Part shown: positions 1 to 11,400 of the stretch, piece by piece | Numbering within the stretch: the first letter of the stretch is position 1 | How the letters are laid out: each line of letters begins with the position of its first letter | Assembly: GCA_022661535.1 (NCBI GenBank) | Contig: JAKULF010000014.1 | Coordinates: 124,001-188,000 of the forward strand | DNA length: 64,000 nt | From: Eutypa lata | Lineage: Eukaryota > Ascomycota > Sordariomycetes > Xylariales > Diatrypaceae | Reading direction: 5' to 3' | Program-made: the position numbers and the translations under genes | Notes under the pieces: model-generated | The model's input: the letters and a program-made list of their open reading frames with translations, nothing else | Told to the model about the DNA's origin: nothing | Databases searched by the model: none

Positions 1-1162
1 GAGCGTCACGAACCAACGATGATGCAATGGTGCTAACGGGAGGGACAGATTCAACTTCCTGGTTGAGGTAGGCAGAATAATAGATCTCCGGGAACAGCGG
101 CCGAGGTCCGGCGATGACCGTCTGGGGAATGGTTATGCTAGGTAGCGTGTGTTTCTGCGCATTGTCTAGTTTCTCTTGCTGTTCGATCTCCTCCAGCGGC
201 ATCTTCCAGGGTCTCGGTAGACAAGAAAGCCCCCAGCTGCTGTTAGCTTCGCTCTGGAGTTGCTTCTGCAACAGACCAATCAGGCTCATGTTAGCTGCCG
301 GACTCTCTTCACCTTCCACTGCAATGTATGGATCAATTAAGACCTGCAAAGCGTGAGGCTCAGAAGCGATGACGTCTGTTTTGTCCATGAGTTCGGCGGC
401 TTTCTGCTGCCATTGGCTAGGGGGCGCCTCAGGCGAGGCAGCCATGATGTAGGGGATGGTAAGAAGAATAATCTTGACGAGTTCTGTTCCAATGGTCTTG
501 TGGAATGTTAGTTGGTCTGTTGTCTGTCCGATCTCTCAATAAGCTGTGATAGGCGCGCATGTACTTACATCCTCAGAACTTCCAGTCTGTAGATCAACGG
601 CGCGGCTGAAAAGCTCCTCTAGCACCGGGAACAATCCTTCCCCATCCAGACAGCCTTGCAAACAAGCCAAGAACTTGAGGTAAAGCTTAACATCTCGCCA
701 ATCGCCCAGTTTAACCTTCTCCTCAGTAGCAGCAGCAACCTTAGCCAGAAGGTCATCTAAAACTTCCGGCTTGAGGGAGTTAACGACGAGTACGACGGCT
801 GCGACGAAGGGGGTCTTAAGCGGTTGTTCGACAATCATTTGCGGCACCAGGTCTAAGAAGCTTGTGCGAAGTTCCTGATCGTCGTAGTTGTCCGCCACGA
901 CATGCGCAATGGCTTGTACTTCCTCATGCCAGCGTCGGAGGGGAGATTCGGCCAAGCTTAGGAGCTGCTTGCGTATACGAACAGGGAGTGGTACATCATA
1001 ACGACGTCGCTGGGGTCGTCGGTCGTAGTCGTCGTCATCTAGGAGCTAGCATGAGTATAAAGGAGGTTTGGAATAAGTGGTTTTGTATATATGTTTACCT
1101 CTGTATCGCCTCTTGCGATTGTTGTAACCACCACCGGATTGTCTACGATCGTAATCCGCCAT
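1..1162 (-). CDS. Nuclear cap-binding complex large subunit CBP80 (NCBP1), partial at the left edge
   Basis: The protein binds the m7G cap of nuclear transcripts together with CBP20 and links capping to splicing and export. Three coding exons are visible: 1162-1099, 1038-569 and 496 to the edge. Both introns (1098-1039, 568-497) are GT-AG and keep the frame. The protein starts MADYDRRQSGG and has a basic Arg/Asp-rich N-terminus with a likely nuclear targeting stretch (RKRRYRDDDDYDRRPQRRR). The MIF4G-type helical repeats follow; EQPLKTPFVAAVV, LACLQGCLDGEG and LEELFSRAVDLQTGSSED are typical of fungal CBP80. The third exon continues the same domain (ELVKIILLTIPYIMAAS). Only about 340 residues of a protein that is usually near 800 lie in the window; the rest is left of base 1. 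The start is the first ATG that gives the conserved basic N-terminus. Identification is from family memory. Confidence 0.88.
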
Positions 1163-2296
1163 ACTGTCGAGACCTAATTAGGCGACAATGATGACGAGGT
1201 AGGCAGAAGAGAATGGATGACAGTGAAGAAAGCTGAGATGAGACCAGATGTTAGGATCAATTGGTAGTGAAACGTGATGGCTTCAAGATCACCACGTGGT
1301 CGCAAACATTTATGCCGCTCCGAGACTTCAAAGTTGTGTAGTGAGTGTAGTGTAGATATTACGAATGGATATATACCTTAAGAGGTAGGTAGATAAGTAA
1401 TGCGAGCTTCGAATTGTAAAGTCGCAGATCGTGACGGAGACGCGCAAAGAAGCACTGTCCAAGATAGAAGCGCTAGGTAGGTACCTGAGTGCTAGGTGCA
1501 GCTTGGCAAGCAGGCAAGTGCCTTCAATGTTAGATCCATTTTGTTAAGGTTCATGTCTCACCCTCTTATCTTATCTTCTTCTTATCTAATCATATCTTAC
1601 TGTGTACATACCTAGGTACCTACATACATACATACATGTACCCAGCACTCCTGTCACCTGCTCACGTCCATACATCCAGTCATACATCCAGGTAGGCAGC
1701 CAAGTATGTAGCCAAGTACCCAACCGCACCTGCTTGCCACAAACATACGTAGCACGCAAGCACACATGTAACTACTACAGTTTCCAGTTGATGATGTTTT
1801 CTTCTATCAGTTTAGGCGGGGCTAGCGGGCAACTTCCGGTTGGGAGATAGAAATTCACAGCCACCCGGCATATGAAGGTGGGGAAGGCTATATATCGATA
1901 TAGTCCTCCAGACTCAATAGCGCGCCAGGGGGTATTTTTAATATGATTATTAGTACCGTTTTAAGGATCGATAGTCATTGCGACGACAGTACATAACCGT
2001 CCCTAAGGAAAACGGTCTTCAAGGCTATATTTAGTGCAAATTTGTGTATATTCTGATAATTACCAGCTATCCAAAGGTATATCTGTCTAGATAACTATAT
2101 ACAAGTCTGATAATTACCCCTTAGGTTATATGGTTATAAATCTGGATGACGGTCTAGGACCTAGGGCCGTCTTCCACCCATTTTAGGCCGATTTTGCTGG
2201 TGGTGACTAAGGGCTCCTTCCATTTCACGATGCACCTGCCGAGCGCATATATACCTAGATAAATGCAGTTGCAATTGTCCCTAATTGTGACACCCG

Positions 2297-2397
2297 TAGC
2301 TCAGCTGTATAGCCTGTAGACCTGTAGACCTGTAGACCTGTAGACCTAACCAGTAATTCGTAGACCTCGCGTTCAATTCCATAACGTAAAAAAAAAA
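2297..2397 (+). repeat. tRNA-like / SINE-like segment inside the inverted-repeat element
   Basis: TAGCTCAGCTG at 2297-2307 is a perfect RNA polymerase III A-box (TRGYNNARNNG). CGTTCAATTCC at 2370-2380 matches the B-box (GGTTCRANTCC) at all but the first base, and an A-rich run follows from 2387. The gap between the boxes is 62 nt instead of about 33. It contains the 8-bp tandem repeat CCTGTAGA (2313-2347), whose expansion accounts for most of the excess. The stems do not pair well, so it is not a working tRNA gene. It is a tRNA-derived remnant or a short SINE head. Confidence 0.4.
2313..2347. repeat. 8-bp tandem repeat (CCTGTAGA), about 4.4 copies
   Basis: Four perfect head-to-tail copies of CCTGTAGA plus a partial one, sitting between the A-box-like and B-box-like motifs. 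Confidence 0.9.
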
Positions 2398-2450
2398 GTG
2401 AAGCTGTAAAATTGTATGTAGTAATTGAAATACGGTAATATGTGGTGGTG

Positions 2451-2485
2451 TAGGTGGTAGGTGGTAGGTGGTAGGTGGTAGGTGG
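2451..2485. repeat. 7-bp tandem repeat (TAGGTGG), five copies
   Basis: Five perfect head-to-tail copies of TAGGTGG inside the inverted-repeat element, about 100 bp past the 8-bp repeat. Confidence 0.9.
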
Positions 2486-3980
2486 TATCTAGGTGCTTCC
2501 ATACATACAATGTAGGAGCACCATCACTTTTACTTTTATAAAATACGGTACAAAATCACCTTCGAGATTATCTTCAGAAATTATGTCCATCTCGGTCAAA
2601 TGGCCCATGCCGGCTGTATTATAGCCATCTATTCTTAAGGATTATCAAAATTAATGGGCATCTGACCGGCTTAAGCATTACGGTTACCTTAATGCTTAAA
2701 GGTCCTAATTTCCTTAGTAGACTGCTTTATATTCGTGACCGTCTCGGAGCTTCAAAACGGTACTAATAATCGTTTTATAAATACCCCCTGGCGCGCTATT
2801 GCTGTTCTAGATGCCATTTGCATTACTAGATATAATATATTATGAAGATTTATCTACATTCAAACACAATAACAATTTAGGCCTCTGTTAGTATTGAGTA
2901 TGAAAGAATCTGGGGATAGCACTTCTACGAGAGAAGAAATCGTCACCTTCATCTCTCCCGACCTACATGTATGCAATTAGCTTGTTAGAACCCTTAGGTA
3001 GGGGGGTTTGATAGAAATATATCCCAAATAATAGGATACGAGGTTCACCACTCAAGTCACATTTTGAAGTCTGTTTTGTTCCTCTGGATGCATCTCAAAC
3101 TGTCTGTTCAACTTTATTCCCTTTTAACACAGTATCGACATCGGTAGCTTCTTTCCTTTGTCCAACCGAGCATTAGGAACTGGTCCCTCCTTTTTATATC
3201 CATCCCTGACCGGCCCAAATTTTTAACAGCGTCATTGGAATAATCGAAATTTCTTTTGGTTTAAGCCAGGTTTCTTTTCCTAAGGGTTACCTAGTTCCTA
3301 ATTCCTACTTTTAGTGCCATTGCCATGTAGATGGGAGCCCTACCGCTGCTGGTATATCACATGCACTCCCTCTTCTCTAAACTTGCATAAAACCACATTC
3401 CCTCCCCCACCTGGTAGCCTTCAAGGAATAAGGTATACACCATCGTAGACCCCCGCCTTGACATAGATGAGGGATCTCTTTCGAAACATCACCTTGGATG
3501 TGGGCTCAACCACCTTGCAGTCGCCCACCACAAAGGATAAGCGAGTAGTCGAACAAGATGAAAAGCAAATGCCATCTTTCGTGATGCACAATAAAAGTCT
3601 AAGTTGAACGCCATCAGTTTGCCGTGTATCCGTTTGCAAGCTCTGCATCTTGCCAGCTGTTTGAGACTTCGAGATCATCATGGTTAGGACAAGAGAGTCG
3701 CTCGCTCATGAAGCCCAGACAGAGAGACGCCCCCCATCAACCACTTTCCGCGCATAACATTCCTGGATAATACTAATCCACGACGTATACATCTTTCAAT
3801 CCTGAACTCTCTTCCGTACTTCAAGCTTGAAAACGCGCGCTCGAATCACCGATAAGGCGCCGTTTCAAAACACTGACAATCCTGACTGCGGTGCCTAGAA
3901 CTTCGACCAATGAACGAATGGTGCAGCAAACAACGACCGGGCTGTATATTGGCGGTACAAGGGCGAGCATTAGACTACGT

Positions 3981-5472
3981 TCAGTCTAATTTGGCCATCA
4001 TCTCCGCCTTCGATAACGGCTGGAGATTGTCGATATCAAGGCCTCGAGATGCCAATACAGCCTTCATATGACCAGGTACCAGCTTATGATTCAACTCAGG
4101 CGCTATGGACAATTCTGAGATGAAAGGGTTAGTACGTATGGTATTGTGAGTATAAGTGGGGCTATATATAAGACGCTACTCACCGTGCTTATTGAAATCG
4201 AACAGGTTTGGTAAGTCACGGAGCTGTCCCGTAGAATGACGCGAATCTGGGAGCTTGGTGTTTGGGTCTCGAAGTTCATCGAAGAACGGGTGTACCATCG
4301 CTTGAACGGCAGCGAGCCGCTCCGTCGGTGTGTATTCCAATAGCCTTGCTATTAGGTCCAAAGCGTTCCCATCCGCCCTACGGAAGACCTTGCTGAATGG
4401 ATGGGGCTTGATTTGTGGAAATTTGTGTTCCATATAGTTCGGGTTCATGGTCCGGATCTGATCTCGAGTCGGCGTACCGAGGACCTTAATGATTTCCACA
4501 AGTTGATCGATTCCGGATTCTCCCGGGAAGAGGGGTTGACCCAGCATCAATTCCGCCATAACACAACCTGTTGACCATACATCTAAAAGAACGGTAAGTC
4601 ATCAACTGCATCTACATGTACAAAAAAGACAAGCTTACCAATCTTCGTTGTGTAATTGGTAGCACCGAATATGAGTTCTGGTGCTCGATAGTATCTTGAA
4701 CAGATGTATGAGACATTGGGCTCGTTCTCGACCAAGATCTTGGCGCTGCCGAAATCGCACAACTTCAGGACGCCGGTGTTGGGGTCGAGTAATAAGTTTT
4801 GAGGCTTGATATCTCGGTGGCAGATTCCTTGGGAATGGATGTAGGCCAAGGCTCGAAAAAGCTGGTAGATGTAAAGCTTAACTTCGAGGATCGGCATAGT
4901 CGTCTTCATCTTGTTGAAGAAGCGCGACGCTCGATAAACCGTCTCTGGCACAAATTCCTGCACCAAATTCAAGTACACTTCATCCTTCTACTCAAACGGT
5001 TAGCTTGTACCCCAAGAGGAATCTGACAAAATCTGCCGCTCACCCGCTCGCCGTTGCTGTAGTAAAAGGCCTTCAGCTGGACGATGTTGGGATGTCGAAC
5101 AATCCTCATTATCTGAAGCTCGCGGTTCTAGTAATACAGTTAGTTGTGTGCGGCATTATAAGATGTACTCCTAGTATCGCTTGCCTTGAATCGCTTATCC
5201 TGTAGAACACGCTTGATGGCTGCATCCTCGCCCGAAGGTGAAAGCTTGGTCTGGAAAACGACGCCAAACGAGCCATTGCCGACAATCTTACAGTTGGTAT
5301 ACTGTAGCTCTCTTGTTTCGCCTGTGATGCCGTCTTGCACCTTTTCGCGGATGACTTCTGTCTTATGTCTCAGTATCGCATTCATGATACGCCGAAGGGG
5401 GGAGGGTGGTTGTTTATCCTCACCTCCCATGCGGAGCGTGTTGAAAGCCGCCGTAGGGCGGTTCTGCGACAT
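3981..5472 (-). CDS. Glycogen synthase kinase-3 (GSK-3/shaggy family Ser/Thr kinase)
   Basis: The product is a CMGC-group kinase acting in nutrient, stress and developmental signalling. Five exons (5472-5185, 5127-5044, 4987-4639, 4582-4184, 4114-3981) give about 417 residues. Intron 1 uses a GC-AG pair; the other three are GT-AG, and all are 56-70 bp. Visible features are the Gly-rich loop ([11 protein letters not shown]), catalytic Lys about 87 (AAIKRV), HRD at about 181-183 (CHRDIKPQN), DFG at about 202-204 (LCDFGSAK) and the activation-loop Tyr at about 218 in [14 protein letters not shown], which GSK-3 autophosphorylates. [11 protein letters not shown] marks the end of the kinase domain and is followed by a short tail. 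All catalytic residues are present, so it should be active. The start ATG gives an N-terminus of normal length. The neighbours suggest no functional cluster. Confidence 0.95.
5128..5184 (-). other. GC-AG intron in the GSK-3 gene
   Basis: Exon 1 ends ...CGATTCAAG and the next bases are GCAAGC, not GT. The 57-bp intron ends TTACTAG. Joining here gives [19 protein letters not shown], which is unbroken kinase subdomain II-III sequence. No nearby GT restores the frame. Confidence 0.8.
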
Positions 5473-8400
5473 ATTGCAGGGCTATCAATCTGCTCTTGAT
5501 GCACTTTGTGCCTTATGGTCCAAAAGCGTCCCCAAGTGTCAGCGGCAGCTAGGACTTGGTGATGTCTGCCAGGCTATCGGAACCGCCGTGTTGGGCAACA
5601 ATGAGGGAAAAGTGGGCGGTCTGGGCTGCACAGTAGCTGGGGAATCAATCAGTGCAGTATGTCGCCGTTTTGGAAATTGATTTACGTCCAAGTCGCAATT
5701 GGGTTAACTGCTGTTTTCTAAGTCGCCGAATATGCTGGGGGCATCTAAGGTTGGTTAGGTTAGCTGGTAATATTTTGGGGGGGTATTGCTGTCGGTTCTG
5801 TTTAACAAAACGATCTAAAGAGGCTGGACGACAGTAGTTGGTGAAGAAATGAAGGCGGGGTTGAGGGATATCGTATGGAAGTCGGATGGGGGTGTTTGAT
5901 GTATTGTTGCGTACTTGTGGTGTTAAGGTTATAATTGTGGTTGTTGGGTTGAGAAATGTTCCTGGAGACTAAAAAGTTAGGAATTAGTGAAATGCAGGGT
6001 TTTAGGAATGAAAATATGACGGTATTCTCAAGGTTGCGTACGAGAAGAATGAAAGTTCCAGTAGCCAGTAATAATAAGTAAGCACGAGGGGAGGGGGGTT
6101 AAGGAAAGATTGCCGGGCGGCGGGGGTGGAGAAGGTTTAGAAGTGAGTGATTGCCTTACTGGTTCAAAACTTAGGGGGAGCGAGCGGCTTTGGGAGGGTG
6201 GATGATGGCTGGGCCTTTAAGAATTAAAGCCCAGCCAGTGCATGCGCAAGTTGAGTGTGATAATGTGATTGGCGGGAGAGGGAAAGGTTGTAGTGGTGGT
6301 AATAGTAACAGCAGCAGCAGTAGAAGAGTAGGTAGGTAGAGTAGATGAGGTAATGAATGAACAGGTAGGGAAGAACAACTTTTTTGTTTTAAAACACAGT
6401 CCAGTGGTTATTGGGAACGGAGTGGTTTTAAGCCACAGACATCAATTGGTAACGCCCAATTAATAGGTAGCCGAAGTGTAGTGCAGTGTAGGTAGGTGTG
6501 AATGTATGCATGTATGTATATGTTGTATGTATATACAATATGATACATACATACATGCATACATACAGGTAGTTAGTGTACCTAGCTTAAGGTTGTATAT
6601 GGAAGTGAATGAATGTGGTGGACTTGAAATTAATCACTGCAGATGCAAATAAATTCAGGACGTACCATACCTCGAGGCAGAGGAGAAAAAAAGAGAGAGG
6701 GGAAAATTTTTAATAAAAGGGCAATCCAGATCCAGACCCTGATTATAGGAGAGCCAAGTGACCTGATAATGGGTACGGTTATTGGAAGATTCAATTTGAT
6801 GAGGATTTCTTAATTCGATTGATGGGAGTGCCACCAAAGTTGGTTATTGGACGAGGAAGAGAAGTGGACGAGTGAATATATGTATGAGTACGTATATACG
6901 CATGTACACCCAGTAGACGAGTACCCCTACATGTACATCCACAAGGGGTATGATGAAGTAAGGTAAGGTTAGGTGGCAGGGCAAGACAGGTCCAACCAAG
7001 TATGTAGGTACCTAATACATGGAATTTTGGTGCTAGTGATCGCATTTCGCAGTGGTTTTTAACTAAGAGGAAGGGGAATTCCAGCTCTCCCAGCTAGTAG
7101 GTACCTAACCTAAGGCAGGTTCACAGGGCTGCTGTGGGTGCGATGGAGAGAAGAAGCATCCGTCATCAATCATATGATGAGATGACTGCAGTCCCAACCA
7201 AAGGAAACGTTTCAGAGGCATTTTTTAAGAGGATGGCCGTCATTTGTTATAGGTGTATATAATATGTATGTGTATGTAAATGCGTATGCGTATGCACATG
7301 CGTGGATGCAAGCATGTATATGTGTATGTGTATGTGTGCGAGAGATAATTCAGAGGAATATGAAAAGTGGTGCAACTTACTGTACCTCAGGTAGACGACA
7401 ATGTCAATTGGTCACGATTGGACAACTGAATGTAGCAGTGGAATGCTTCAATGTAGTCCGTGGTGGATCGTCTGGGCTTTCAAGGTTTGGCCTGCAGTCG
7501 AGAATAAAGGGAAGCGATAAGTTGTCTACCGTGGTGGTAGCTTGTTGCAACTCTTCTTGTTGGCCAGACGCAAAGTTGAGTCTTTCTCATGAATAATAGA
7601 AGAGGACCGAATACTAGCGTATGTGTGAGTGTGCATGTATGTAGGTATGTATGTAGGTACTGTAGTAGTAATATATGACCAGGATGTTGATGAATCAATT
7701 GAGGGGTCGGGCAACTTTTTCGTTCAGTTCAGTTCGGCTGCTGTGGTTGGCCTCAAATTGAATAATTGTCAGCTTAGGAGCGACACGGAGATAACGGTTG
7801 GAATATGGTTGACGGTGTCTGCTATTTAAATAACAATAAGCCAATATTCCTTCAAGTTATGCGGACTATTCATCCCTATCCTAGACACTTCCAGGAGACT
7901 GCTAGAGTATAGTTATAGACGTATGTTGCCCGTTCCATCAGTCCCGGAGAAAGGACCATTGCAGACTTCCTACTCCCTTCAATTCTGGAATTTTTGACAG
8001 TATCACGAACCTCCAACTATATTGCCCACTCTTGACATACACGGGTCAAATCACCCGTGTTTTGTAACGATTATTAGTCTTGTTCTCAAGCTTCGATATT
8101 GAGTCTTCCCTATCAATGGATCGAGGTTGGTCGAGCGATGACTTGTTCGGCACAGTCAATCGACGTAGGTAGATGAACAACACCCTGAGCTTAGGCCGCT
8201 TTGACTGGAATGTCGTTGCATGTGCTCTTGGGCCTAAACAATTGACTAGCTCTGGTTATTTGTCGGGCCTGACCGATCTCTTTGAGTTCGAGGTACTAGG
8301 TAGAGGGCATGGGCGATCGATTGGTCCCAATATTGGGCGTTGGTAGCACAATCAAGAAAGACCCTTGAGTTTTTCCAGCTTGGTGTAATTATCTTGTCCC

Positions 8401-11400
8401 GTTACAAGAGCCTCTTGGTACGTAGTAAGACACAACTTGACAAAGCTAGCCGTGGGTACAAAATAAGTGATGAGTAATGCAAAAAGAAAACGATGAAGAA
8501 TAGTCTATTCTTACGATAGCTATAAAGAGACCAACCTAAGGGGAGCTTCAGTTTTATGTAGCAGCCTTGACCAAGCGGGTATAAAGCTCCATGCCCCGCC
8601 GTCAGCAGATCTCGTTTCTCCTCTATACTTGCTCATGCATATATGTAGTATGTATGTAGGTAAATGCCTATTGGCATGTCATGTCTATGTGTATATTCTA
8701 TGTAGGTAGGTAGTATATGTGTGTGTGCTGACCAACATCTGTATGTCATATGTAATATATCTATCTATATATTGTACTTTAACGGGAACCCAAGGGCTCT
8801 CGAAAACTGGGGCTTGCTCATGTGCTCCTTTCTGGGACGCAGAGTTGAAGTTTACTCTTGACTACTAGCTCTACTACCTTAATCCGTGATGGGAGTAAAA
8901 GTTAAATATGCAACTTCGTCGTGGTTCAATTACAGTATCTAGGTGGATCTTTGAAGAAGGTCTTAACAAACCCTAACTACGGTTCTACTCATATATGCGT
9001 CTTCATAATAAATAATTCTCCGTTAAGGGCTCTAAGTTTGGACAATGGCAAGTTTCTGACGATGAAGTCCTGATTGGTAACAACCACGATTAGACTGGCT
9101 CAATCTAACAAATTACCTACCTTATTGTTTTATTTCTCCTCAATTGCCCTCCGCACATAATATCACAAGCTTGAGATAGTCACTTCTTGAATACGGACCA
9201 AATAGAGGTTACCTACCCATTCTAATTTGATCTCTGTTTACCTACAAGCCTGTAGCATCGCGAGATCATTACGAAGTATGCGATGCTAATGTTGTATAGT
9301 GATGAGTATATTACGATTTCGTGGCTGTCTAGGCCTTGCCATGTTCGCATATTCCAGGCCAAGACAAAAGATAGCTCCGCGCCATGGTCATGTTTATATT
9401 ACCTCTATCATCGTCATTACTGGCATCATCGAATTGAAATGTGCATTGAATAAATCTACCACGATCCTAAGAGTTATGGACAACGGCTAGGAATCCAGGA
9501 GCAAACCAAGTTCAAGATCCACACACCCTCTTGGTCACAGCCAACCCACTTCGGACAGTAACCCCTCGTCACCCCAGGTTCTTCGCTGGCTCCCCGCACT
9601 TTAATGTACTGCAAAATACCCCTTGGTGCTCAGCATGTAGCTTCTCATAACTCAGCCACACCATATTCAATAGTATAAAAGAGGTATGTATGTGATGAAG
9701 GTATGTTGAGTTGTCATGCAAGCGGTTGTCACTTAGAATTCACGATTCTCACATTGGCTCAACTCGGCTGAGGAAGGAAGCGAGACGGTTATGATAATTG
9801 CATCAGCAGCATGAGTAGAATTACAGTAGGTAGGTATGTAGTACACGGGAGCTACCTTGCATAAGGCGGGCGACTACTGTACAGTTTTAGGTTACGGAGG
9901 CGGCTTTTGAGGTGAACACCCCTGCTGCAAGAATCGCATCAGAAGACTTTTTCTACGTCAGATCCCAGCATTAGTGCCGGCCAATTGATCCGTCGCAAAC
10001 CCCACCTCGATCTTGGCATCCATTATGAGGTAACGAGTGAAAAAAAGGCTCGTCAGGCTTCAGCCAACAATCGGGCTCGACTAACGATCCGAAGCTTTCT
10101 GAGGGCATAGAAGACTCTATCCTATGTATGTCGAGGGAGCTCGTGATCCAATCAGTCAAAATCTAATCGTCGCAGAGTACCCGTTAGAGCTATGAGCTTA
10201 TTCCGGAGTTTCTCTAGCCGCTGAGCCTCTTCAGGGCTTCTTCAATTGATCAATCAGCCGACCATATGTGCGCGGCTGTGATCAGGAACGTAAAACGACA
10301 ATCCATCGTATCCTGTACAACTAACATAAAATACCTAACAAGCAAGTGCCTTTTTTAGCCTTGACAGTACAGTAAACGCATGTTGTATGTATACTAAGAT
10401 GTGGATATCAGGTTAGTACATAAGTAGTGAATCTGGATTCGACCGGTTTCCTGGGTGGACTCCTCTCCCTAGATGCATACATCGGTACCCTCTCGAAAAA
10501 GGCAAAAAAAAAAAAAAGGTCATGAGACCTCTTTTTACACACGCTAAATGAGAAACTTCGACTGCTGAAATATCCCATGCGAAAAGATACTCCTGTGAGG
10601 GTCTAAGGGGGCAACGGACGAGTCAGCACGCGCGTGATCAATCACACGGAGTACCTTATTTCGTTTTATCGGCCGTCCGGTCTGTGGAATGAATACTTGC
10701 TTTGTTTGATAGGATATTACATATGTAGGTATGCCGGTAGGGTGAACAAGATAAAATAGGTATAACTGTAAGCTTAATTGGATGGAACTGGTGACGACCT
10801 CGTTGCTGCGTACGACGTTTTTCTATACTCCGTGCGTACTGCGAGAGCTGAGATGGCACGTCTGAATAAGGTCGAGGCTGAAAATGAAATTCCTCTTGCG
10901 TGATAATAAGGATAGATCCGTTTTAAAGAGGAAACACAGACCTTTCCAGCTTTACGATGATCACTTAAACAGGATAAGCATTTCAACAAGTTTCTTAATG
11001 TTCCAATCAATACATACATGTAAGTCATCATACAAAAACAAGGTACTGATAGCTCTGTCTTCCTACGTATTGCGTCTTCCTTACCAGAATTAGTAACTAA
11101 TAATACCACCGACCATGTAGATGTTATGAAGCCAAATGAGTTATTCGACACTCTTTTTTAACCCCTTTTCCAAAAAGCCCCAATTTATTTGGGTATACAC
11201 ACACCTACATGTCTATGCAAAGCTGAACATATTCCAGTCAATTAAACGGTTGGTAGAAGTAACTATAATGTAGGTAGCCCTGAATGCCCCTCTCGTCTCT
11301 CTCGTCAGTCCCACATGCTGGCAGGGTAAATTTTTGCTAGGTTACGAAATCCAATAGCCTGGAGCGCTACGACATCACATCTGGCACGTGAGTGCAATTG

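Larger units (their letters stand above)
1916..2800. mobile_element. MITE-like element with 47-bp terminal inverted repeats
   Basis: Positions 1916-1962 and the reverse complement of 2754-2800 match at 44 of 47 bases. Both begin AATAGCGCGCCAGGGGGTAT and both end in GATTATTAGTACCGTTTT. The interior, about 790 bp, is AT-rich and has no transposase frame, so this is a non-autonomous element or an eroded one. The outermost bases can be read as a TA target duplication (TA then GCGCGCC), which would fit a Tc1/mariner-type integrase. A 2-bp CT duplication is also possible, so the superfamily is open. The inside holds a 10-bp perfect hairpin (2671-2699), a repeated TCTGATAATTACC (near 2054 and 2106), an 8-bp and a 7-bp tandem repeat, and a tRNA-like stretch. 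Confidence 0.8.
1163..3980. other. Spacer between CBP80 and GSK-3
   Basis: This stretch is the CBP80 promoter side plus the GSK-3 downstream side. It holds CATA/TACC microsatellites (about 1600-1760), the inverted-repeat element at 1916-2800, and then sequence without recognisable coding potential. An 86-codon open frame on the minus strand at 3421-3681 has no recognisable product and may be GSK-3 3' UTR. Confidence 0.6.

Noticed and set aside
8039..8060. Perfect 8-bp hairpin ACACGGGT/ACCCGTGT followed by T residues, like a bacterial terminator
   Set aside because: Rho-independent terminators do not apply to pol II genes, and it is isolated in a spacer.
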